Of a stretch of DNA of 64,000 bases, positions 25,384-32,968 are shown one piece after another. This DNA comes from Couchioplanes caeruleus (lineage in GTDB: Bacteria; Actinomycetota; Actinomycetes; Mycobacteriales; Micromonosporaceae), in contig NZ_RJKL01000001.1 in NCBI RefSeq assembly GCF_003751945.1, forward strand, positions 3,162,001-3,226,000. The letters are read 5' to 3'. Numbering within the stretch: the stretch's first letter is position 1; each line of letters opens with the position of its first letter. The translations under genes were made by a program, and so were the position numbers. The notes below the pieces were generated by a model. That model saw only the letters and a list, made by a program, of their open reading frames with translations. It did no database searches and was not told where the DNA came from.

Positions 25384-26395
25384 TCAATCGCCGGAAAGGC
25401 AGCCCAGGTACGGGACGAGCGACTTCTTGAAGGCCTTCAGGTTGCCCGGAGTGTCGTTGAACCGCCAATCCGCACTGGAATGCGGCGGCGGCGCCTGGGT
25501 CCAGATCATTCCGATGACGTTCGGATGCTCGCGCATCCACGGCCCCAGACTGGCGATCCACTCGGCTTTGTGGGCCCCGGCCACACCCGTCTCGGCGAGG
25601 ATGACCGGTTTTTTTCTTGTACGGAGCGAGAAGCTCCATGGTGGGATCGAACGTTTCGCTGGCCGACGGCTCGAAGCCGTATACGGAGCTCCCGACCCCG
25701 TAACCGGTGAAACCGACCAGATCCACGTAGTCGTCACCCGGCCAGAACTGGGAGATGCCCTGGACCGTCGCGCCACGAGCGATGTTCGGAGCCCAGAGCC
25801 AGAGGACGTTGGTCGCCCCCGCCTTGCGGAAGAGCTCCACCACGTGCCGCCAGGCCTCGCGGTACTCGCCTGGGGTGTTGCCGTTGACGTCGGCCGCCCA
25901 TGGCGACCAGTTTCCGTTCATCTCCGGCGCATACCGGATGACCACCAGGTCGCCGTACTCGACGATGGTGTCGGCGATGCCACGGAATTCGGCGTCGCGC
26001 TTGCCCGCGATGATCGCCGCCAGCGACCAGGACTTCTGATTCACTTCCTTGCCCGGCTGTTTCGGCTGCACGGTGAGGAACGGAGTGCCCGCCGCCTCGC
26101 TCAGCCTGGACAACTCGAACGGAGCGCCGATGGAGGCGTAGACGCCGCGCCACATCGGCCGGCATCCCGTGTCCTTCGCGAACTCGTCGGAGTCCGCTGT
26201 GGCGTTCTTCTCGGAGGTGACTCCGAATGCCGGCTTCTTCGCCTTGAGCATCGAGACCGAGGCGCGGATCGGATTAGGTCGTAGAGCCTGATCTGTTGCG
26301 CTCATCGCGGACTGACTGCCCTGGAAAGAAGATGGTTGTCTCATCTCGCATCCAGCCAATAGCAGCAGCGGAAGCGCTAGCAAGTACCGTTTCAT
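25384..26395 (-). pseudogene. GH26-like glycoside hydrolase lipoprotein, interrupted by a frameshift at an A7 run
   Basis: Translation from ATG 26395 (perfect GGAGGTGAT upstream) gives a lipoprotein signal with lipobox L-A-G-C, then a TIM-barrel glycosidase resembling family 26 beta-mannanases; RYAPEMNGNW holds the acid/base Glu. The frame fails at seven A residues (25609-25615), where PYKKK runs into nonsense. Dropping one A restores KKPVILAETGVAG, with the nucleophile Glu, through to a stop at 25384, about 336 residues in all. It could be a mutation, a sequencing error or transcriptional slippage. It probably trims the exopolysaccharide made by the neighbouring synthase. Its start lies inside the synthase gene, overlapping by 122 bases. 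Confidence 0.75.
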
Positions 26396-27797
26396 GATCA
26401 CCTCCGATGGCAACCTCGATCTGCTGGCGGGTGCCCCACTTGAAGCGCATGCAGGAGGCGATGGCCCAGAGCCGCCACACCCGCAGTACCGACCACTGCC
26501 ACAGGGTCGCGACAGGGGCGAGAACGATGAACCAGAACACCTGCGCCAGCCGGCTCTGATCGGACCGCCGAACCGTGAAGATCCGCAAAAGCTGGACGTA
26601 GCCGAAGACGATCAGCATGCCCAGGGTGATCGCGAGCATCTTCGCGTCCGCCAGCAGGGCGTCGGTCCCCCCGCCACGCAACCAGGCGATGGCGTCGGCC
26701 ACCGGCTTGATGGCGATCAGCCAGGCCACGATGATGGTCGAGGCGATGGTCTGCACCCACTTCAGCGCGTGCACCCAGTAGGCGATCCGACCCAGGGGCA
26801 GATACTTGAACCGCCAGAAGGATCGGATGAACGATCCCCGCAGCCAGCGCAGGAACTGCCGCCGGTGGTTGCCGAGGCGCTCCGGCATGACGCAGAACGC
26901 GAAGGCATTCGACTGCTGGACCGTCTTGCCCCGGAGCAACGCCTGGATCGTCAGGTAGGAGTCGTCGGAGAATTCGACGCGACGCCCGAAGAACTCCTCG
27001 TTCGCGTAACCATGACGGCATTCGTCGATCACCTTCGCGCGGTACAGCGAGATCCCGCCCGAGTTGACGAGCACCGACCCCAGAGCCGAGGTGGCGGACC
27101 TGTCGGTGAGCTGCGAAGCCGTACACAACAGGTCCACGGCCCGGGCGATCACTCCCTTGAGGTTGTAGGTGAGGAACACCCCGGCGACCGACATGACCTC
27201 GGGATCGGCGAGCGGCTTGATCAAGTTCTCGAGCGCGTCCGGCGCGAGGCACGAGTCGGAGTCGATCGTGAGGTAGGCGTCGGCCCAGCCGGCGAAGCGC
27301 AGGGACGCGGCCACGTGAGTGGCCCGCTTGCCCCGGTTCCGGTCGCGGACCCAGACGAGCGGAACACCCGCCTCGTTCGCGGCCTCGATGGCCCACAGTT
27401 CGGTGGGCAGATAGTCCACTTTGTTCGAACCGTCGTCGCGGATGAAGATCGCGTCCGGAAGGCGGGTCTGCCCGAGAAGGCCGCGGATCGTCGCGATGAC
27501 CGCGTCGACGTCCTCGTTGTAGAGGGGGACGACCGCCACCACCTTCAGCTTCGCCAAAGTGTCGACTTGCCGGGGTGTGACACGTTTGGGGCGGTCGAAG
27601 GTCGCGAGCAGGAGCTGCAGGAAGAACACGACGAACGCGAAGGCATAAACTACCTCGAACGCGGACACATCAGTGTCGAAGTGCTCGAACTTGGTCACGT
27701 GGTGGTAGCCCCACAGCGACGTGGCGCCGAGCATGAGAAGCACGGCGGGCAGACCTCGGCCAGGAGTCCACCGAGCGTTCTTGGCCGCCTTCGTCAC
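26274..27797 (-). CDS. Processive family 2 glycosyltransferase (hyaluronan/chitin/cellulose synthase-like)
   Basis: 507 residues from a GTG overlapping the upstream small gene. Two N-terminal membrane helices (about 14-32, 45-66) precede the catalytic domain (85-320): VVPLYNED, the UDP-metal D-x-D at 179-182 (DSDS), S-D-D at 277-279 in place of T-E-D, and Q-F-L-R-W at 314-318, the QxxRW mark of processive enzymes. Four or more C-terminal helices (335-460) would form the export channel. The polymer is unknown; an adjacent nucleotide-sugar dehydrogenase suggests an acidic residue. The last 40 residues overlap the start of the GH26-like gene in another frame. Confidence 0.9.
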   Translation of the reverse strand: MTKAAKNARWTPGRGLPAVLLMLGATSLWGYHHVTKFEHFDTDVSAFEVVYAFAFVVFFLQLLLATFDRPKRVTPRQVDTLAKLKVVAVVPLYNEDVDAVIATIRGLLGQTRLPDAIFIRDDGSNKVDYLPTELWAIEAANEAGVPLVWVRDRNRGKRATHVAASLRFAGWADAYLTIDSDSCLAPDALENLIKPLADPEVMSVAGVFLTYNLKGVIARAVDLLCTASQLTDRSATSALGSVLVNSGGISLYRAKVIDECRHGYANEEFFGRRVEFSDDSYLTIQALLRGKTVQQSNAFAFCVMPERLGNHRRQFLRWLRGSFIRSFWRFKYLPLGRIAYWVHALKWVQTIASTIIVAWLIAIKPVADAIAWLRGGGTDALLADAKMLAITLGMLIVFGYVQLLRIFTVRRSDQSRLAQVFWFIVLAPVATLWQWSVLRVWRLWAIASCMRFKWGTRQQIEVAIGGDHETVLASASAAAIGWMRDETTIFFPGQSVRDERNRSGSTT

Positions 27798-27901
27798 GGC
27801 TTCATCCCACGTCTCCAGAAGAGACGCACACTCATCGCAAAAATCGTCACGACGCCGACCGCGGCGAGCAGTATCTCGAACAATCCGAGGTGGTTAGGCA
27901 C
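27794..27901 (-). CDS. 35-residue single-pass membrane peptide coupled to the GT2 synthase
   Basis: This small gene reads GTG 27901 to TGA 27794, and its stop overlaps the synthase GTG start as GTGA. The peptide is mostly one hydrophobic helix (LGLFEILLAAVGVVTIFAM) followed by RLFWRR, which predicts a C-terminus in the cytoplasm by the positive-inside rule. GGGGAT about 6 bases before the GTG is a plausible ribosome site. The overlap implies translational coupling, so its product should be made with the synthase, perhaps as a subunit like the small partners of other polysaccharide synthases (inference). No family is recognised. Confidence 0.6.
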   Translation of the reverse strand: MPNHLGLFEILLAAVGVVTIFAMSVRLFWRRGMKP

Positions 27902-28203
27902 GTAATCCCCGCTTTCGTAAACAGTTGATCTCCCTAGCAGCGGGGGCACATGTTACTCATGAGAACCTTTTTTCGCCTCCCCGGGAACCGGTATCTGAGG
28001 AACTTCCAGCACTGAGCGGCTTTGTCCTGTCAGGAGCATTTAGCCGACTAGCACCGGAACGGGCGCTCACTGCGAACCATTAGATACCGGCTAGTCCGAC
28101 AAACAGAGAATGTCGCTGTTTCGACCGAATTGGGCTAGCGCGTGATCAGGTTCATGCTGATCGAAGCTGACCTGTTCCCATTCTTCGGCTACCGTCTTGC
28201 GCC
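27902..28203. other. Divergent intergenic region of the exopolysaccharide locus
   Basis: 302 bases without a gene. It must carry promoters for the leftward polysaccharide operon and the rightward gene at 28204. It is markedly less GC-rich than its neighbours, with a run of six T near 27969. An inverted repeat GATCAG (28144-28149) / CTGATC (28157-28162), 7-base spacer, lies about 45 bases before ATG 28204 and is a candidate operator. No clear -35/-10 pair could be assigned. Confidence 0.45.
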
Positions 28204-29493
28204 ATGACCTACGACTACGGCGAGGGCGCGGCTCCACGTGGTCAAGGCCAACCCAGGGGTCAACGGAATCCCGCTGACGCCGACCCGCCCCGGTACGGGG
28301 AGGTCCCGCCGCAGCGGCCGGCGCAAGAGCCGCGTCCGCGTCCGGCGGGCACCCCATACGGCGGTAACCCCTATGCGGCGGGCCACGGCGGCGCGCAGCC
28401 GCCGCAGGGTCATGGCAGCCCGCAGCCACCGCACGGCCATGGCGGTTCACAGCCGCCGCAGGGCTATGGCACGCCGCAGGGCTATGGCACACAGTCACCA
28501 CAGGGCTACATCGCGCAGCCGCCGCAGGGCTACGGCGCACCATCGCCGGCCGGTTTCCGACCGCCTCGTCAGCGCTCGCCGCTGCAGGGCGACGCGGGTC
28601 AGCAAACCAGACCGCATCCAGACGGCGGCAATGCCGGCCTCTACGGAAACGCCGGAGGGAACCGCGTACCGGCGCAGTATGCGAGCAGTCCGAGCCGAGG
28701 CGACACCGCGCCGAGCCTGGTGCCGGAGCAGTCCGGAGGGTTCCTCAGCCGCCCGCCGGCGACCGCCCACGAGCCCAAGGGCGCCGACCCGGAGCCGAAG
28801 GCCGGGCGGCGATCCCGCAAGGCGCTCGTCTTCATGATCATCCTCGTGGTGCTGGGGATCGGCGGCGGGGCCGGCTGGTACTACCTGCGGGACTCTGCCA
28901 GCAAGCCTCCCACCGAACAGGAGCTCAGGGTCGCGGACCGGCAGGCCGACCCCGCACCCCTGACCGTGACCGAAGTCTTCCGCGGCGCAACGATTCCCGG
29001 CGCCCAAGGTCAGTACAAGGTCCTCAAGACGCAGGCGGCTCCCCACTGCGATACGGCCGCCGGTGGCGCCGTCGCGAAGGAACTGGCCTCGGCCGGCTGC
29101 AACCAGGTGGTGCGGGCAACGCTGACGTCGCCCGATGGCGCGCTGGTCATCACGGCGGGGATCTTCAACCTCGAGACCCAGAAAAAGGCCGAGGAGGCGG
29201 CGGCCGCGATCGAGACCGCCGTCGAGAAGGGGGAGGGCCGCTTCGGCGGCCTGGTCGCGGGCCAGGCGTCGAACATCATCAGCCGGGCCGCCGCGAACCT
29301 CACCTGGGACGTCCGCGGTCACTACCTGGTGTACTGCCTCGTCGCGAAGGCGGACGGCAGCGCGATCGCGGACGACGACGCTCGCGCGCGAACGGTCCGG
29401 ACCGACCTGGCCGAGAAGCACCTCGGCGCCGTCGTCGACAAGCGGGCGACCGCCGGCGCTGCGAAGCCGGAGTCTTCGAGGCAGCCCTCGTGA
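28204..29493 (+). CDS. Membrane-anchored protein with long Pro/Gln/Gly-rich N-terminus
   Basis: 429 residues. Residues 1-195 are disordered and repeat-rich (PPQGYG, PPQGHG units). A single membrane helix (about 208-232, KALVFMIILVVLGIGGGAGWYY) is preceded by basic residues, so the N-terminal half is cytoplasmic and the C-terminal 195 residues lie outside. The outer part has two cysteines (PHCDTAA, SAGCNQ) and a helical segment KKAEEAAAAIETAVEKGEG. I recognise no enzyme or binding motif. This layout is common for actinobacterial envelope proteins of unknown role; the cytoplasmic repeats may scaffold signalling or division proteins. It diverges from the polysaccharide operon. Confidence 0.75.
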   Translation: MTYDYGEGAAPRGQGQPRGQRNPADADPPRYGEVPPQRPAQEPRPRPAGTPYGGNPYAAGHGGAQPPQGHGSPQPPHGHGGSQPPQGYGTPQGYGTQSPQGYIAQPPQGYGAPSPAGFRPPRQRSPLQGDAGQQTRPHPDGGNAGLYGNAGGNRVPAQYASSPSRGDTAPSLVPEQSGGFLSRPPATAHEPKGADPEPKAGRRSRKALVFMIILVVLGIGGGAGWYYLRDSASKPPTEQELRVADRQADPAPLTVTEVFRGATIPGAQGQYKVLKTQAAPHCDTAAGGAVAKELASAGCNQVVRATLTSPDGALVITAGIFNLETQKKAEEAAAAIETAVEKGEGRFGGLVAGQASNIISRAAANLTWDVRGHYLVYCLVAKADGSAIADDDARARTVRTDLAEKHLGAVVDKRATAGAAKPESSRQPS

Positions 29494-29605
29494 CTGCCTC
29501 TTCACCACATTCCAGTCCGTTCAATCGAAAGCCCGAAAAGGGGGTCAAGCGGTGGTCAGCCGAGGAGTTCTACCTGGTAAAGCGGCACGTGAGAGACTTT
29601 CACCC

Positions 29606-29971
29606 GTGCCCCTGAACAAGACGCAACTGATCGCCGTCCTCGGCAACGAGCTGTGGACCTCGAGCCTCAACCCCCATGCGGCCTGGGTGACCGCCGAGCT
29701 CCGCGAGCGGATGAAGCGGCCGCGGATCGGCGACCTGGTCGTCGAGTTCTCCGCGGGTCAACGCGGGGACGCGGACGGCGTCGGATGGCTGCGCGCCATC
29801 GAGTTCGCCGACGGCGCCGGTGGCGACAGCGTGAACATCGACGGCAGGCGCGTCGTCGACGCGTGGATGGTCGAGCCGATCGACAAGCCCGGACAGCCGA
29901 TCCGGTGGAGCAACGCGACATTCTTCGCGATTCCGCTCCAGAATGCTCGGCAGTGGCTGGCCGCCGGCTGA
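29606..29971 (+). CDS. Hypothetical cytoplasmic protein
   Basis: 121 residues from GTG 29606; a GTG at 29552 in the same frame would add 18 residues. The sequence is a compact alpha/beta domain with conserved-looking tryptophans (ELWTSSLNPHAAWVT, VGWLRAIEF, DAWMVEPI) and no membrane or export signal. I do not recognise a family. It follows the membrane protein gene by 112 bases and ends just ahead of a strong bidirectional terminator, so it may be a single gene or the tail of that unit. Confidence 0.65.
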   Translation: MPLNKTQLIAVLGNELWTSSLNPHAAWVTAELRERMKRPRIGDLVVEFSAGQRGDADGVGWLRAIEFADGAGGDSVNIDGRRVVDAWMVEPIDKPGQPIRWSNATFFAIPLQNARQWLAAG

Positions 29972-29988
29972 CCGGCGTCACACTGAGA

Positions 29989-30042
29989 AGGACTACGAAA
30001 ACCGCGCCGACCCCCAGGGGTCGGCGCGGTTTTCGTAGTCCT
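29989..30042. terminator. Long bidirectional terminator hairpin
   Basis: A perfect 26-bp stem (29989-30014 with 30017-30042) closes on the two bases CA. It includes an A4/T4 tract within the arms, so transcripts in either direction end the hairpin with a T-rich stretch. It sits between the convergent genes ending at 29971 and 30063. Confidence 0.9.
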
Positions 30043-30062
30043 GATCAGGGAAACGTGCGAAA

Positions 30063-31217
30063 TCAGTCCTTCAGGAGCTGCCGGGCCATGACGATGCGCT
30101 GCACCTGGTTCGTGCCCTCGTAGATCTGGGTGATCTTGGCGTCGCGCATCATGCGCTCCACGGGGTAGTCGCGGGTATAGCCGTAGCCGCCCAGGATCTG
30201 CACCGCGTCCGTGGTGATCTCCATGGCCGCGTCCGAGGCGAAGCACTTCGCCGCCGCGCCGAAGTAGGTCAGGTCGGCGTCGCCGCGTTCGCTCTTGCCC
30301 GCCGCCACGTACGTCAGTTGGCGAGCCGCCTCGAGCTTCATGCCCATGTCGGCGAGCATGAACTGCAGGCCCTGGAAGTCGGCGATCGGCTTGCCGAACT
30401 GGCGGCGCTCCTTGGCGTAGCCGAGGGCGAAGTCGAGCGCGCCCTGGGCGATGCCGAGGGCCTGGGCCGCGATCGTCACACGGGTGTGGTCGAGGGTCTT
30501 CATCGCGGTGGCGAAGCCGGTGCCCTCCGCGCCGATCATGCGGTCCAGCGGGATGCGGACGTTGTCGAAGTAGACCTCGCGGGTCGGGCTGCCCTTGATG
30601 CCCAGCTTCTTCTCCGGCGCGCCGAAGCTGACGCCCTCGTCCGACTTCTCCACCACGAACGCCGAGATGCCGCGCGAGCGGGCCGCCGGGTCCGTGACGG
30701 CGAAGACCGTGTAGTACTCCGAGACGCCCGCGTTGGTGATCCAGCGCTTGACGCCGTTGAGGACCCAGTAGTCGCCCTCGCGGACCGCGCGGGTGGTCAT
30801 CGACGCCGCGTCGCTGCCCGCCTCCGGCTCGGAGAGGCAGTACGAGAACATCGCCTCGCCCGCCGCGACCGGGGTCAGATACTTGCGCTTGAGCTCCTCC
30901 GAGGCCGACAGGATCAGCGGCATCGTGCCGAGCTTGTTGACCGCCGGGATCAGCGACGAACTGGCGCAGGCGCGGGCCACCTCCTCGATGACGATGGCCG
31001 TGGCGAGGGCGTCCGCGCCGGCGCCGCCGTACTCGACGGGAATGTGCGGCGCGTGGAAGTCCGAGGAGCGCAGCGCGTCGTACGACGCCTTCGGGAACTC
31101 CCCGCTCTCGTCGGCCTCGGCCGCGTTGGGCGCCACGCGCGCGTCACAGACGTCGCGTACGGCCGCACGGATGGTCTCGTGGTCCTCCGGCAGCTGATAG
31201 ACGTCGAAATCAGACAT
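30063..31217 (-). CDS. Acyl-CoA dehydrogenase
   Basis: 384 residues from ATG 31217 with GAAGGAG upstream; the longer open frame further upstream is rejected. It has the three-domain FAD-dependent dehydrogenase fold. YCLSEPEAGSDAASM and the substrate-side WITNAG are the first signature, and the C-terminal QILGGYGYTRDYPVERMMRDAK is the second. The catalytic base is Glu in QIYEGTNQVQR, as in short- and medium-chain enzymes. It oxidises an acyl-CoA to the 2-enoyl form, feeding electrons to ETF. No beta-oxidation partner lies beside it, so chain length is uncertain. Confidence 0.95.
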   Translation of the reverse strand: MSDFDVYQLPEDHETIRAAVRDVCDARVAPNAAEADESGEFPKASYDALRSSDFHAPHIPVEYGGAGADALATAIVIEEVARACASSSLIPAVNKLGTMPLILSASEELKRKYLTPVAAGEAMFSYCLSEPEAGSDAASMTTRAVREGDYWVLNGVKRWITNAGVSEYYTVFAVTDPAARSRGISAFVVEKSDEGVSFGAPEKKLGIKGSPTREVYFDNVRIPLDRMIGAEGTGFATAMKTLDHTRVTIAAQALGIAQGALDFALGYAKERRQFGKPIADFQGLQFMLADMGMKLEAARQLTYVAAGKSERGDADLTYFGAAAKCFASDAAMEITTDAVQILGGYGYTRDYPVERMMRDAKITQIYEGTNQVQRIVMARQLLKD

Positions 31218-31392
31218 GTACTGTGGCTCCTTCTCTGCGGCTCCCGGCCTCATGTTACCGACGCGTAGGCTACGCGCACTATTCTCGCTCGGAACGTCTG
31301 TCGGGTGGAAATTCTGCGCCGGCATGAGAAGGTGTGTGCCACGTACGGCGTCAGCCCCCCACCCCCGGCGCCCCGTGTGAGGAGTTCGCAGC

Positions 31393-32832
31393 GTGACCAT
31401 CCCGTACCCGAGCAACCAGGCCCTGCCCGCGTTTCCCGAGGTGGAGGTGCCTTCCGGGGCCTCCCGGCCGCGGCTCGCGTTCCTCGGCACGGGCTATCTG
31501 GGCGCGACCTACGCGATCTGCTTCGCCGAGCTCGGCTACGAGGTCCTGGGTTTCGACGTCGACGAGGCGAAGATCGCCAAGCTGGGCGCCGGCCAGGTGC
31601 CGTTCCACGAGCCCGGCCTCGACGAGCTGCTGCGCACCAACCTCGCCTCGGGGCGGCTGCGGTTCACCACCTCCTACGAGACGGTCGCGGACTTCGCGGA
31701 CGTGCACTTCATCTGCGTGGGCACGCCGCAGCGCGCCGACGGCATGGGCGCCGACCTCGCGTACGTCGAGGCGTCGGTGACCAACCTGGCCCGCCACCTG
31801 AAGCGCCGCGCCCTGATCGTGGGCAAGTCGACGGTCCCGGTCGGCACCGCCGAGTGGGTCGAGCAGTTGGTCGCCAAGCACGCCGACCCCGAGCTGGGTG
31901 TCGAGGTGGCGTGGTCGCCGGAGTTCCTGCAGGAGGGCTTCGCGGTCGAGGACGTGCTGCGCCCCAACCGCATCGTGGTCGGCGTCCGCTCCGAATGGTC
32001 GAACGGCATGCTGTACGCCGCGCACAAGGGCGTCTTCGACCTGGCCGCCACCGAGGACCGCGAGGTGCCGCTGGTGGTGACCGACTTCGCCACCGCCGAG
32101 CTGGTGAAGGTGGCCGCGAACGCGTTCCTCGCCACCAAGATCAGCTTCATCAACGCGATGGCCGAGGTGTGCGAGGTCGCCGGCGGTGACGTCACCCAGC
32201 TCGCCAAGGCGATCGGCTACGACCCGCGCATCGGCAACCGCTTCCTGCAGGCCGGCGTCGGCTTCGGCGGCGGCTGCCTGCCCAAGGACATCCGGGCGTT
32301 CCAGGCCCGGGCGCAGGAGCTCGGCGCGGGCGAGGCGCTGCGCTTCCTGCACGAGGTCGACCTGATCAACCAGCGGCGTCGCACCAGGGTGCTCACCCTG
32401 GCGGCCGAGCTGCTCGGCCGCCGGGCCGGCCCGGCCGGCCCCGACCTGTCCGGAACCCGGATCGCCGTGCTCGGCTCCGCCTTCAAGCCCAATTCCGACG
32501 ACGTACGCGACGCGCCCGCGCTCGCCGTCGCGACGGCGCTGTCCACGGCCGGCGCGGACGTCCACGTGTACGACCCGCAGGGCATGGAGAACGCGCGGAT
32601 CAAACAGCCTACGTTGACGTACGAGACCTCCATGGTCGAGGCGGTGACCGGTGCCGAGCTGGTGTGCGTGCTCACCGAGTGGGCGGAGTTCCGCAACGCG
32701 GACCCGTTCGCGCTCGGCGACCTCGTCGCCGGCAAGCGGGTCATCGACGGCAGGAACTGCCTGGACCCGGCGCGGTGGGCGCGGGCCGGCTGGCTGTACC
32801 GCGGCATGGGCCGCCCCACGCCCGCACTCTGA
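31393..32832 (+). CDS. ugd: UDP-glucose 6-dehydrogenase
   Basis: 479 residues from GTG 31393 with AGGAG 8 bases upstream. It makes UDP-glucuronate from UDP-glucose with two NAD+. FLGTGYLGATYAICFAELGY is the NAD fold, KSTVPVGTAEWV and WSPEFLQEGFAV follow, Lys239 is in AELVKVAANAFLA, and the catalytic Cys295 is in GVGFGGGCLPKDIRAF. The N-terminal 25 residues are an unusual extension. The product could feed the polysaccharide locus 4 kb to the left, although this gene is a separate unit bounded by its own terminator. Confidence 0.94.
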   Translation: MTIPYPSNQALPAFPEVEVPSGASRPRLAFLGTGYLGATYAICFAELGYEVLGFDVDEAKIAKLGAGQVPFHEPGLDELLRTNLASGRLRFTTSYETVADFADVHFICVGTPQRADGMGADLAYVEASVTNLARHLKRRALIVGKSTVPVGTAEWVEQLVAKHADPELGVEVAWSPEFLQEGFAVEDVLRPNRIVVGVRSEWSNGMLYAAHKGVFDLAATEDREVPLVVTDFATAELVKVAANAFLATKISFINAMAEVCEVAGGDVTQLAKAIGYDPRIGNRFLQAGVGFGGGCLPKDIRAFQARAQELGAGEALRFLHEVDLINQRRRTRVLTLAAELLGRRAGPAGPDLSGTRIAVLGSAFKPNSDDVRDAPALAVATALSTAGADVHVYDPQGMENARIKQPTLTYETSMVEAVTGAELVCVLTEWAEFRNADPFALGDLVAGKRVIDGRNCLDPARWARAGWLYRGMGRPTPAL

Positions 32833-32853
32833 AGACTGACCGTTTCGCCTCCG

Positions 32854-32885
32854 CGGCCGCGAACCTGCCGGGTTCGCGGCCGTTT
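32854..32885 (+). terminator. Intrinsic terminator after ugd
   Basis: A 12-bp perfect stem (32854-32865 with 32871-32882) with a 5-base loop is followed by TTT. It starts 22 bases after the ugd stop. Confidence 0.85.
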
Positions 32886-32968
32886 CCATTGATCTCGACC
32901 CGCTTGGGCCTGTTCTAATGAGGTGTCGGAAGGGCATGCTTCGGGTGGGGCCGGTCTAGGAGGGTGCC

